Source of the DNA: Gnetum montanum | Taxonomy: Eukaryota > Streptophyta > Gnetopsida > Gnetales > Gnetaceae | DNA: 64,000 nt | Direction of reading: 5' to 3' | Assembly: GCA_015680685.1 (NCBI GenBank) | Contig: MNCI01005810.1 | Coordinates: 1,055,112 to 1,119,111, forward strand | Shown here: positions 1-11,657 of the stretch, piece by piece | How the letters are laid out: every line of letters begins with the position of its first letter | How positions within the stretch are numbered: position 1 is the stretch's first letter | Program-made: the position numbers and the translations under genes | The notes under the pieces: generated by a model | Database searches by the model: none | What the model was told of the DNA's origin: nothing | The model's input: only the letters and a program-made list of their open reading frames with translations

Positions 1-600
1 AGTGCTACGCTACACAACGTAGTAGGGTTTCACTATGGCTACAATCCTACTCAAATTGCTCTGATGGAATAAACATAATTGCCCATGTTTCAACTATCAA
101 AAATTCTTACTCTGTTGTCATGCTAGGACATGACTAACATTTTGTGACAAAATGATTGTGAAGTAAGTTAGAATTGAAGCCAAACTAGGTGCTACGCTCT
201 GCTACGCTATGCTACGCTACGCAACATAGCACAACATAGCAGGGATAGAACACATGAAGGTCCTTTGCCAAGTGGTTCCAGCAAAAGAATTACACTTGAC
301 CATGCTCTGGCCTCCAAGACTGCCTGTCCCACTTCACCCTTGGGTTTCAAGAGAAGCTTCTTGCTAAAGAATTGAAGATCAAAATAGGAATTCATGTCAC
401 ATTGGCTGCTACACCATGCTATGCTACATAGCATAGCACAGCTTAGCAAGGACATAAAGCATGAAAGTGTCCCAAGGATGAACTCTATAGGTCCTAGGAC
501 CTTTCAACATGGAAGGTAAGGTTGCCAATTGTAGAATTTTCTTACTTAGCCAGGCCTCAAAGGTATGCTTTTAGTTTTCAGGTAAGATTTAATTCACGAC

Positions 601-652
601 TAGTGACTATGCTACGCTATGCTACGTAGCATAGCATAGCGTAGCATGCTTG
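601..652. repeat. Imperfect palindrome of GCTACG/TAGC words
   Basis: The segment reads almost the same on both strands around a central TACGTA, using the words GCTACGCTA and TAGCGTAGC. Shorter versions of the same inverted pair occur near 1-30, 188-242, 405-450 and 1014-1030, all upstream of the TATA box at 1115. They would form hairpins in single strands. Confidence 0.7.
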
Positions 653-1114
653 TGTTCACGCTATAATGATACACTAAGCAACGTAAGTAGTGTAACACTC
701 ATGTAGAAGCATCAGGACATCTTTGGTTAGCCCCAAAACTTGTTGACAATGGTCACCTCTGACTCGACATCTCTTCAACAGATAGGATCAGCAAGTTTGC
801 TTCATTTTGCACCTCCCTGTTGATTCCGAAAGTTGTCCCTACGCTTGACCCTGCTTGCAAGAGTAGGAAAGACATAGTCCTAGAGCACAGGATCCACTTT
901 GCATTCATTGTTGGCATTTTTTGTAACAAACATGGTAGTTCCCTGGGTTTTGGCACACGCAACTTGAACAGCATGGTCACAGCAAAGCAGGTTTCACATT
1001 CAGCATTACATTTGTAGCGTAGCACTACACAATAGTTTGGCACATTCATGATTGCACCATATGGGACCCAGGACACGTGGCATCCAAACCACATCTCTCT
1101 CCCACTTTTGGCCC

Positions 1115-1122
1115 TATAAATA
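1115..1122 (+). promoter_or_regulatory. TATA box of LTR-like fragment
   Basis: TATAAATA preceded by a pyrimidine- and C-rich stretch. The same octamer occurs in every other LTR of this window at an equivalent place, which supports reading it as a retrotransposon promoter. Confidence 0.5.
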
Positions 1123-1829
1123 CCCCAGTGAACAACATTCAAATGATTGGCTTTTTACATTGTTGGCTTTTGCAATCACCTTTGGAAGTTGGGTTTTTGG
1201 TTGGCTTCTGGCATTTTCTGGCTTTTGGACTTGGCTTTCTTGTGATTAGCATTTTAGCATTTTGGCTCTAGCAAAGAGACTAGCAAGCGGAAGGTTAACA
1301 AGTAGCAAACCCTAGTAGTAGCACCTCCTGATCTCTTCTAGCCCAGCAAGCACGAGCTCATTAGTCCCTGTTAGCAAACCACTAGTAGCAGTCCAAGATC
1401 TATGATCATACTATTCTGTTGTAAGCTATGCCTATCCACACTGTGCATTAGTTGTACACTTTCTAGCCAAACAAAGATCAAATCCATCGATCTTGGGGCA
1501 GTGCACTCTCTCACTCAAGCCTGCTTCATTTTGTTTTGCTGGCATCATATTTTGCATCATTGCTTATCAGTTTATGTTTATCACTTAAGTTATATATAAC
1601 ATCTTTGAAACAATTGTTTATGGAAGGTTATTATACACCGATTAAGTCCCTGTTTGATCGACTAGACCATTTAGGGCACCCCATTTTTGTTTACTCCAGC
1701 ATGGCCCTCGCGTGGATCCAAGGTTAGGCTGTATGCTCGGTAGCCTCTTAGTGTTCTAGCCACTGATGCTTTTGATTGCTACAATATCCTCCTATCATTA
1801 ATTCTTTTTTTTAATACCACAACTTCCTC

Positions 1830-2258
1830 TCATAGGGATTCATTAGACCCCTTTAGCTCCCATGAAGTTTTTGCACACAACATTGCTAGATTAGTAGTAG
1901 TCTTGTAGAACTTCAAGGGTATACTAGATATGTTAGAGGGAAGCTTAGGCAAGGAGTCTATATCCATGTCTCTACTGGGGTTACACTCCACAAAAGACAC
2001 TACATAAGCATAAAATACAACCATAAACATAATGCACAACCTACGATAGCCATAACACAAGCATAGCCTACAACTGAAGCATAAAGCAAAATTCTTATCT
2101 ATCTTGGGTGTAACCTGATCCAACCAATCGATGATGTCCTTAGCCATCCCATGCATGAACTTCACTTTATCTAGAGTCTCCACCCATGGTTTCACATGAA
2201 ACTTAAGGATGGTAGCTTGCATTGGTGGCTTAGGAACTACTCTAAGCATGACAATCAT
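1830..2258 (-). CDS. Unrecognised 142-codon ORF
   Basis: An open frame of 142 codons from ATG to stop, lying between two LTR-like regions. The protein has a cysteine-rich middle (CFSCRLCLC) and an otherwise mixed composition, and matches no family I recognise. No promoter, splice signals or neighbouring partner support it. It may be a chance ORF or a fragment of a retroelement accessory frame. Confidence that it is a real gene is low. Confidence 0.2.
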   Translation of the reverse strand: MIVMLRVVPKPPMQATILKFHVKPWVETLDKVKFMHGMAKDIIDWLDQVTPKIDKNFALCFSCRLCLCYGYRRLCIMFMVVFYAYVVSFVECNPSRDMDIDSLPKLPSNISSIPLKFYKTTTNLAMLCAKTSWELKGSNESL

Positions 2259-2355
2259 CGAAAGGTTAAGATGAAAACAAAAGATAAATAATGATATATA
2301 ATGAAAATATTAAGGCATGGGCATACCTAGGTTCTTCTCCTTTTCCTCCTCTAGG

Positions 2356-3243
2356 ATGATGATGGGGGATGTACCTTGTATCACCTCACGAAATGATGAA
2401 TTGTGTTTAGATGTGCTTCGATATTGGATACATGATATCGGAGCCTCGATATTAGATACCCAATATCAAACCCCAAGATGTGATGTTGAATATTCGATAT
2501 CATGGAGTATATGTTGGCCTATAAATATAGTGCTTGGGCACATAGTTTACATATTAGTTTTTTATTAGAGTAATAAAGTTCTTGTAGTTTAGCCATTCCA
2601 GAGTTAGAATATTTCTAAGTGCCTGCAATAAGAGTCTGAGTGTGTATAGATCTTTAATTGAGCATTAATGTAGTTGACACAATAGTGTGACAAAAATAAA
2701 GACAAGCCTTTTTGATAATCCTTGAAGCACCAAGAATAGATTAATGTTTTCTTTAATGCATTTAATCTTCATGCACTTTATCTTAACTCACTTTAATTAA
2801 GCAATTAACTTTTAATTATTAATGAACACAAGCATGACCGCTTCAAGCATACATGTAGCACTTGGTAACCTAGAAACACTTAACGTTTGGTAACCTAGTA
2901 GTGCTATATGCATTTAGGATGTGTTTGGAGAGTGGGAATGGGTACTTTTGTTAGGCTATCTAGGTAGTAGATTAATTAGATATTAAATTCCTCTACCTTT
3001 CATTCTTGTTATAGGTGATTTAACTTATAAAATATAAAATGATAAAAATCATACACCTTAGTTGCACTTAACCATACACTTGTATCTCACAAGTGGAACT
3101 AAGAAGATAATGATCATCCTGATTAGATTTTACTTCCTTGAACTAGTGTACTTAAAAACTTAAGTTTTGTAGAGTTCAACTAGATCACATGTGAACGCTT
3201 GTTATTCGTATGGTTGGGCATAGGGGTACCTCATTGCTCATCA
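2356..3243 (+). mobile_element. 5' LTR of Athila-like element F
   Basis: The right end is firm: it finishes in ...CTCATCA directly before a primer-binding site, exactly as in the LTR at 16899-17898. The left end is approximate, at a TGATGATGGG string that resembles the TGATGGG start of the solo LTR at 18104. U3 holds decayed GATATC/GATATT palindromic words near 2430-2505, followed by a TATA box. The R/U5 part shares phrases with the other Athila-like LTRs here, such as the repeated 'TTGGTAACCTAG' near 2870-2900. No matching 3' LTR was found. Confidence 0.6.
2520..2527 (+). promoter_or_regulatory. TATA box of LTR F
   Basis: TATAAATA followed by TAGTGC, the same context as the TATA boxes at 17081 and 48286. 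Confidence 0.6.
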
Positions 3244-3244
3244 T

Positions 3245-3262
3245 TGGCACCATTGCTGAGGA
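3245..3262 (+). promoter_or_regulatory. Primer-binding site, tRNA-Asp type
   Basis: It starts one base after the LTR end and reads TGGCACCATTGCTGAGGA. This is close to the complement of the 3' end of plant tRNA-Asp(GTC) used by Athila and related elements. The differences are all transitions, as expected from deamination. The better preserved copy is at 17900. Confidence 0.65.
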
Positions 3263-3375
3263 TGGTGCTAGTTATCTAGATTAGTTATATTATACATGAT
3301 CACTGTAAAGATATTAACGATCCATCTTTTAGAAGATATTAATATTTTAAGTTACACATGTTATTAGGTGAAATC

Positions 3376-4870
3376 ATGCCTTCTTCACATAGGACCAAGA
3401 CTACATCACATGATGAAAGCTCTCATAGGAGAAACCATAGGATCTATATTGAAGAAAATTGAAGTGAACAACCTCAAGCAAGGGTTTCCTATGCTCATTT
3501 AGACCCTTACTACACTCAAAAACTACATTCAACTGGTGCAAAAAATCCTAGAGGAGATGAAATAAGTCCTAGATCAAGAAGGTCCTTAAGGCCTAGGACC
3601 TCCTTTAAACTTAGACAAGATAAATCAAAGGACTAAAGGAAAAACTATAGAAGCCATGGTAATTCTCCTAGCTCCTCATCTTCCTCTTCCTCTTCAACAT
3701 CTAGTTCTAACAAAGATGAACATAGGTATATAGATAGAGCTCTACTAGGGGGTCAAGATAAAGATAGAAATTGAACCCAAGGGAAAAATCAAATATATCA
3801 AAATGAGCATAGACAAGATCGTCACAATCAAACTAATAGAAATAGAAATTTTCATCACAACATGTTTGATGATGATGAACCCTTAGTCACCACTAAGAGC
3901 TTGATGCAGATCATGGAGGCAATTAAGATACCTCATAGGCATTGCAAGGAAAGTCACCTAACTAGGGTTGATATGAATAATATTCCTAAATTTGTGGGAG
4001 GCTATGATTCAGATCTGTAACATCATTTATTAGCCTTCCATGATGCCTGTGCTTTCTACAACATTGAAAGTGAGTGCCAAAAGCTTAAGCTCTTTCCTAG
4101 GAGACTAATCAATAGAGCCAAAGTATGGTATAGATTGTCAAAACCAAATTTAACTCAATGGTAGTCCACATTTCTAGAACTTTTCAATGAGAAATACCAC
4201 ACCTATGTTAGGGTGTCCAACATGAGGAGACAAATCCAAGGATGGAGATAAGAACAACATGAGCCCTTGGACATGGCCTTAGAGAGATATTATTCTCTAT
4301 TGAATAGATGTCCAAGGCATGATTTCTTTAAGGAAAAGTAGCTTAGCCACATCATAGATGGGCTTCATAATAAAATAAGGGAGAACCTTGGGATGTATGC
4401 TCTAGGTCAATTATACGAGCTATGAACCAATAAAATCTAAGAGTTAATCAAGCATGTGAAAAAAGAAGGAGAGATATGCAAATGGAAGAATGTTGAGAAA
4501 AATAACTGGGATCCAACTCTTCAAAAGAAGAGGGTCTATATCTATGATGAGGAAAAATAGGTAGCTCCCAATGAGGTTGAAGAAAAGCTAAATAAGATGT
4601 TGGAATGGATAAACGAGAAAGTTATAACTTGCATAGAAATCATAGAGGAGAGAGTAATGGAAAACAAATCAAGTGATCACAAAAAAAGGAGGAAAAAGAA
4701 TCAAGAAACAAGTAGGAACACTTATCGGTGAAAAAGGAAAATGACTATAGAAGAAGAGGCTATAGACTTAACCACCAAAGAGGATGATGAATGCGACATT
4801 TGCTTATATGACCATCCAAAGGATTATTGCCCAGTCAAGTTACATCCACATGAGTATGGGGCTTTTGCAT
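3376..4870 (+). pseudogene. gag: Athila-like gag, decayed
   Basis: From the ATG at 3376 one frame reads as a gag polyprotein: a charged and serine-rich N-terminus, a capsid-like core (around 3900-4400, with the phrase LAFHDACAFYN) and a C-terminal zinc-knuckle-like CDICLYDHPKDYC near 4795-4830. The same core and knuckle occur in the gag at 38270-38772 / 41424-41910, so the two elements are related. At least seven in-frame stops are present, nearly all explicable as CAG, CAA or CGA turned to TAG, TAA or TGA. No protease or RT follows, so the element is truncated or was non-autonomous. Confidence 0.8.
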
Positions 4871-5605
4871 TGACTCTTGTCATAAGACAGGTGTTTCTTT
4901 CCTAGGATGAGTTGTGTTACATCCACATGGGGCTTTAACCTGCCTACAAATGCTTTCCATGTGGTGAGCTGTGTTATTTTCTATTCCATCCTTATTGTAA
5001 TTCAATATCATTGTCTTGTTGAAACAATAGCCACTTTCATGGAACAACAAATTATTCACATTATCAGGCTTACTTCTCTGCCTCTTGCCTTATATTTTTA
5101 CAAAATTGCAATAAACTCACAATTTGTGCTTGAACTAAGATTTATCACACCATGTTTGTGTATCAAAAAAAGCCCTAAGAGAAAGGCAATTTACAAGGAA
5201 GATTTTGTAGAAATGTTGAAAAGATTAAATGAATTTTGATAAAATTATTTTCATGGAATGAAAGGATTTAGGGCTAAATAAATAACCTAGAGAATTATGA
5301 TCTATTGATTACATAAGCTCATGAAACTTCAACTAGTTTGACGAGCTAGGGTTTTAAATTATATTTAACATCACATGAAATAGTACAACTTGTATGAGCT
5401 TAACTAGCCCCAAGGAAATCACTTTGTAGTTTGTTATTGAAGTTTCAAACATGGTTTCACAAGGCTTTAAGACCAATTTCATCTTAACAAGATTAACATT
5501 AGAATGAACAGTTGAGCATAGAAAGAAATCTTATCATTTCAAGGAAAGGGGCTTGATGCAAAGCTGACTTAATTCTTCCAAATCATTTTGAATAGGTAGA
5601 ATGGC
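4871..5605. other. Post-gag stretch without recognisable gene
   Basis: A 110-codon ORF (4907-5239, plus strand) starts within a near-repeat of the preceding gag end ('ACATCCACATG' occurs twice) but matches nothing known. It has hydrophobic stretches and a basic end. The rest is AT-rich with no coding signal. This may be the broken end of element F. Confidence 0.35.
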
Positions 5606-7730
5606 TTAATAGAACTAAAAATTAGCTTCACAAAGGATTTCCAAAATAAATTTGCAAACCACAAGGAACCTGATTGATTATAGAAAAAAGGAGCCAATAA
5701 GTACTATCACCACATCAACTCATAGAACAAAAAATTGGCTCTACAAAATAGTTCTATTCAAGTTAGCTTTGTAGGATTAAAGCATGAGTAAAGACTAAAA
5801 TTAGCCTTATATGTGAATCCCATGTGACACATAAGATATCTTGTGAAGAGGGTTAGTAGAACAAAGAATTGGTTCCACAAAAAGAGTGAAAGAAATTCTA
5901 CATGTGACATCCTTATTCAAAGAAGGAGCTTGAATTTAAGCATTTTTTGTAGAACTAGAAGATGGTTCTACCAAAAAAATACATAAGTAGTTCTACCCCA
6001 TCAACTCATTATATGATATGAGTTTGTAGAATTTAAAAGTGATTTTACAAAAGGACTTTATAAATGAGAAGATTTCATGAGGTATGTTGAAAAGCTCTTA
6101 AGAGACATTGAACAGTTACCTCCACTTTTCCAAGTTAGATATTTTGGTAGAAATCATAGAATAGAATTTGATTATGCAAAGATAACCTAAGATGATTCTA
6201 CAAGTTATCAAAAAGTAGGCTTGTATGTAGAATCAAAATCTAACCTTACAAGTAATCTCATTTTCTGATTTGACAAATTAGCATTGAAAGAAACATTATG
6301 TATTGTAATGGGAGAATTTTGTTTCATAATTTGTAGAACTAAAATTTGGTTCTAGAAGCAACCACAAAATTGAGTCTACCACATCAACTCCCTTGTAGAA
6401 CAATTCTATAGAACCTAAATTTGGCTCTATGAATAGGCTTAAAATTAGTTCCACAAGCCACATCATTAGAGTGCATTAAAACAACCTTGTATGTAGAATC
6501 AAAATTTGGTTATATAAGCAAGCACAAAATTGACTTTGCTATGTTAGCTCCTTTGTAGAATGATTCTATAGAACCTAAATTCGATTCTACGAATAGGCTT
6601 GAAATTAGTTCCATGACCCACATCATTAGAGCATATTGAAATTAGCTTGTATGTCGAATAAGAATTTAGCTCTATAAGTAATCTCACTTTTACTTTTGCC
6701 AAGTCAGTATTCAAAGTAGCAAAAAAAAGAAAAAGAAGAAGAAGAAGAAGTATGTAGATCCAAAATTATGTTTTACAAAAAGCTTTTGAAATAGTTCTAC
6801 CACATCAGCTTTAGAGGAATGAGATTGCTCATAGAGTCAAAAATTGGTTCTCTGAGCAAACATAAACTTGGCTTTACCATGTCAGCTTCTGAAAAGTCAA
6901 TTACTTCGTTAAGTTGAGGATTGATTCCAAAAGGGAATTTTAGAAGGGCTTTTCCACAACATGATTTTATGAAGAGAAAGTTCATAAAACCCAAATGGTT
7001 TGAAATGGTTCTATGAATAAATGGCTAAAAGAAGTGTTGGAAAGTTTTAAAAAGACATTTAGCCCTTATTACCACATTTCTAAATAGGAAAGGTAAGATA
7101 GTTCTACAAACGATGTCATCATAGGAGAGAAGTGCCACTTGTAGAATTAAATTTTGGTTTCACAAGTATGTAATTGACATTTCCATGTCGCCTCATTCAT
7201 AGAGCTAGCTTATGTAACCGAAATTCAACTCTACAAATAGACTTAAAAATTGGTTGTATGAACCATGTCATCTTTGGGAATTTAATAAGATCATTGAAGT
7301 AGGAAAGAAAATCCCAAAAGTATGGAATCTGAGGAAATTCTATCATGTCAGCTTTCATATAAGGCTAGTTTGTAAAGTCTAAAACTGGTTTTACAAGCTA
7401 TATCAAGATAAATAAAGCTCATCTTAGATCCACCAAGGATTACAAGCTTGATTTTCTTATGTGTATTATATTTTAATACAACTTAATATATAATAGAGCC
7501 CAAGAATATGATATGACTCATAGAATCAAAATCTAGTTCCATGAAAATGTTTTACGATTGAGCCACCATGTTTTGTAGAGTGTATACATAGGATCAAAAA
7601 TTGATCCTACAAGAAAGCTCAAAAGGGATTCTACAAGCTAACATTAGTATAGAAGAACTTAAAATGCAACGTTATAAACCATCTCACATAGTAGCTCAAA
7701 CTATAGAATCTAAAATGATTTTACAAACAA
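5606..7730. repeat. Degenerate array of TAGAAC...GGTTCTA hairpin units
   Basis: About twenty variants of the phrase TAGAAYCAAAATTTGGTTCTACAAG recur here, for example at 5609, 5723, 5857, 5949, 6028, 6333, 6400, 6495, 6560, 6835, 7141, 7365, 7525, 7585 and 7700. Each unit is an imperfect palindrome. A larger unit is visible: 6361-6520 and 6521-6680 align with a 160-bp period (accacaaaat versus agcacaaaat at their starts). Between hairpins the phrase CCACATCAACTC also recurs. No ORF runs through it. It is either a decayed satellite or the repeat-rich untranslated part of a large retroelement. Confidence 0.7.
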
Positions 7731-8089
7731 ATTCTATGAGTTTTAAAAACACTAATACAAAGAAGGAATGAAAATAGATTGTTTCAGACAGTAAGGGTGT
7801 TCATACAAATTGAGCTCTATATACAAAAAATAGCTAGACCAATGAGAATAATTTTGAAGAAATGAACCTAAAGCTTTTACTAAAAACTAGTAGGGTAGCT
7901 TGATGAAATGAAATCTTGTGACATGTATAAAAAATAGAGTCAAATACCCTATCTAAAAGTGAGTCAATTAAAGAACAAAGCTTTAAGTATTAATAAGTAG
8001 AATTAGAGTAGATTTGAAATGCACAAATATTAATAGTTAAAGCTAAGAATTGAGATTGAGCTACCATTAGAGCATAGAAGAACATTTCT

Positions 8090-8307
8090 AGAGTTCTTAC
8101 AAAATCCATTGAAGAATTAGTCAAAATGTCCTGCAAGGAGAAAGAAGAAGCACCTCAAAAATTCTAGGATGTCGATACTTTGCTTTCTCTAAGTACTTGC
8201 AATAGTTTAATCTAAATATCTATAAGCTTTAATAGTGGATCAATGTAGTGTAATTGAAGTAAAAGGTGGAAGAAGTAGACTTGTTTAATTTTGACAAAGA
8301 TCATGAC
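8090..8307 (+). pseudogene. Decayed long ORF E, first part
   Basis: The frame ending ...FNFDKDHD at 8307 continues without a shift into the frame at 11658 (LIEKFDL...) when the insertion 8308-11652 and one ATGAC copy are removed. Upstream, the same frame reads through several TAG/TAA/TGA stops from about 8090. The start codon could not be fixed. It is the N-terminal piece of the large unrecognised protein described at 11658-14330. Confidence 0.6.
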
Positions 8308-11300
8308 TATGACAACTTGAAAATTTGCATAAATTTAACTATTTAATTTAATGCATGCGATTAATTCTTTAATGTTTTTAGATGTATTTCAATATATTAG
8401 CTTATTATCATTAGTGTTATTATTGTTATTGTTGTTAGTTTCCTACACAAGTAAATGCAATATGCTTGATAGGGTGTTAGGTAAAATTTTCTATCCTTTA
8501 TTTCACTACTATTTAAGCTTAGTCGTAGGTCTTCTAAATATTTTATGATTAAATGTTAAATCCAATTACCCTAGGAATTTTTTCTTTTTATCACATATTA
8601 TGCCTTTACAAGTATTTTTCTATGCATATTTTATTCTTTATAGATGTTTAGATATATATATTGAATCTTTATTATGCACATTTAATTATGCATGTTTTTA
8701 TTTTATTAAGCATATGTGATTATATACTACTTTGTTCATGAAGAAATTTTAACCTGAGCCCTACCCAAAACATATTCCTTGTTACTTGTTGTCCTTAAAC
8801 TAGAAGTTGAAGTCCATTTTTAATTATAATTAAATATGGCATAAATTGGCTTTGTTAAGGAAGTACCTTAAAATGATGTCCTATTTAAAATTTGACTATA
8901 CCAATGTGTCTAGAATGTTCTAAAAGATAGATTTTGACTCCTGGTTCACTAGAATTAAAGTTGTGGTTCTCAAAATATCATAATTCCTAGTTTGCTAAAT
9001 ACCATAAAAGTTTCAGTATTTGAATTGGACAAAGATGAAAAGTCATACTTAGATGAGATTTTAGTATACAATTTAGTAGATAATTTAATGAGGATCCCAT
9101 AGATTTAAGAAAAATTTAATTTGGAGTCTCTATGTGCATGATATGAGTGTTTATGTATGAAGAGACTTGTATGTAGAAATTAGGGAAAAAGACATGTGAA
9201 AAATGATTTTTAAAAAGTTTAAATTAAAATTAAAATCAAAATTAAAAAATTCAACCACTATAAAGCACATTCACATGCGAAACCAAAAGAGAATTCTACA
9301 TGTTATATGTTATAACATATAACATATGTTATAAATATAATACTTTACCTCATTGCCTTTGTTTCATGTGTTTTTTTCCCTAGCACTTCTTTGTTGCTTG
9401 TTTGTATTGCTATTTTTTTGATTGCTATCATTTTTCAAAATCTTGTTTTATCACATTCTTTTAGAAAGACATTTTTTATCCTTTCTTCTGTATTTTGAAG
9501 CTGATTTGAGCCTGATTTCTTCTATTTTTTCCTTTATAAATAGGCAGTGCCTCTAGACACATCTCATCATAGTTTCTAGAAGGGTTTTGGGTGTGACAAG
9601 TTAAATAAGGAAAAGAAAAATTAAGAACATTAGGTAGAAAAGGAAGACACTAAGAGAATTTAGGAATCTATGCCAGTACAAGTAAGAAAGATTATTTTAG
9701 TTTCCTTTTCATATGGGCATCCTATTTGATTGTAGATCCCATAAGAAAGATCGTTTTAATTTTCTTTTCATATGCTATCTTTTCATATGGATTTTCTATT
9801 TCTCCTTTTTTCTTTCTACTCTTCTTCTACAATTTTGATTATTATGCCAAGATTCTACTAAATTTCTATTATTTTGGGTTTTTTTTTGGTATTTGAATTT
9901 TTTTAGCCTTCTTTTTTTATCTTTTGGTGAATTTCTAGGATTATGGAAATTTTTCCAAACTTACCCTTTGGATGTTTTATGAATATTTTGGAAATGCTCA
10001 TGATATAAGCATGATTTTGTAAGAAGTTTTTGGAATTTTTGACTACCATAGATTTGGCTATTTCAAAAATCATTGTGGAATTTAGGTTGTCATGGATTTG
10101 GCTATTTTGAAAATCATTTGGATTTTTGGAATAAGATAATAATATTTATGTGACCATTTGTGCTTAGTTGGTAATGGGAGCTGCAAATCCTCTAGATGCC
10201 TCCATTTTCATGTAGTAGTGGTGTGTTCTTTAGTGGAACCCATCCCATGGGAACAAGGATTGCTAGATGGATTTTGATTCATAAGTTCATGTGAGGCTAT
10301 GGATTTAGTTGAGACCATGGCACTGATTAGTTGAGTTTAGTAGAGTTGTAGTGATGCATGGTCAAGACCTATCCTTACAATGATACATGTGCCTTGGTTG
10401 TTGAGGATGTTAGTAGTGAGGCTATTACTAAGACTTGACTATGAGTGAATTATTTGGGATCATAAGGCTAACTTGATTATAGTAGTGAGGTTATTCTAAG
10501 AGTTGTTGGTGAGTTTCTTTGATAGTAAGGGTAACCAAGACCTAGCCTTCAGAGATGCTTGGTTAAAATATACATTCTTGGATTTTTTTGAATAATTTGT
10601 GATATTTTTGGACATTAAAATAATTTAAAGGATAATTTGATGACAGTAATGAGGTTATTCCAAGACTTGATGGTTCCTGTGCATAGTGAGGATGACCAAG
10701 ACCTTGCATTTAGAAATGAGAAGATGAATATTGATTCTTTTGGAATTTTTGGATTTCTTTTGGTTTTAGAGATATTTTGTAATCCTTTTGGACTTTGAAA
10801 TATTTTTTTGTAGCATTTCTAGACTTGAAAACATTTTTGAATATTTTATTTGAAACCTTGTCTAGCCCATATCTTGTGACTTTTGGTCCAAAACCTTTAT
10901 ACTCCATGAAGAGGAAAATATAATAGCATTTTTTATTTGAGGGGTTCTAGCTTGTCCTACATTTCAATGTAGAAAGCCCACAGTAGGCAAGGAAACATTG
11001 GAAGATGGATCAATTCTATACAACATGGACCTTCTAAACTTGAAAAAATTGTTATATATATGTTTTATATTTTTGTAAAATAAAATCCTTGTACACTTTT
11101 AGATTATTTGAGCCATGTACCTATTTTTGTGAATAAATAATAAACTATGATAGATATGAATTTTCCATATGTGCCATTGAGACTATGAGATTGCAAGGAA
11201 CATTTTTCATTTTAGCATGTGCAATATGTTCAAGAAAATTTAATATTATTTATTTTATATTAATATTATATTATTTAATTTAATAAACTTAAAACATTAA

Positions 11301-11652
11301 TAAATTTATTTTTATCTATCCATATGAGGTGAAACAAGGGTCATTAGGATCATTGATTTATTTACTATTTTATGATGTAGCTAGTGAAATTTTTAAACAT
11401 CTACCTTTTCATGATTGCATAAAACTCTAATTTTTACTAAATAAATTTTAATTAACTATAAATGCAAGTATGATAAAATTTCGCTACGTTATATTACTCT
11501 ACTATATTTACACTTGTAATTAATAATTTTTATCTAATTTGCCACTTCCTTTTGAGTTAGTAAATCAAGGTCAAATCTAGATCCTTGGGGCTTTGTAGCT
11601 TCTCTATTAATTATTTATAAGATATTTATAGATAATTAATGGGGGTGTTACA
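8308..11652 (+). mobile_element. 3.3-kb insertion, probable solo LTR
   Basis: The segment begins TATGACAACTTG (probably once TGTGACAACTTG), ends GGGGGTGTTACA, and is flanked on both sides by ATGAC (8303-8307 and 11653-11657). Removing it with one ATGAC joins two halves of a decayed ORF in frame. It has one TATA box (9535) and no gag or pol, so it looks like a solo LTR of unusual length. The terminal bases resemble long LTRs of Del/Tekay-type chromoviruses, which is inference. The interior is AT-rich with no gene seen. Near 9298-9335 there is a TATAACATAT palindromic run, and 10320-10720 carries repeated 'TAGTGAGG' phrases. Confidence 0.6.
9535..9542 (+). promoter_or_regulatory. TATA box inside the solo LTR
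   Basis: TATAAATA followed by GGCAGTGCC, about 1.2 kb from the left end of the insertion. It matches the LTR promoter octamer seen elsewhere in the window. Confidence 0.45.
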
Positions 11653-11657
11653 ATGAC

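Larger units (their letters stand above)
1..1790 (+). mobile_element. LTR-like fragment, unassigned family
   Basis: This stretch has the composition of a retrotransposon LTR rather than a gene. It carries clustered inverted words, a TATA box preceded by a C-rich tract, and then a T-rich, repeat-poor downstream part with short dead ORFs. Neither a TG nor a CA terminus nor a target-site duplication could be fixed, and the left end lies outside the window. No primer-binding site follows it. It could equally be a promoter-bearing remnant of another repeat class. Confidence 0.4.
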
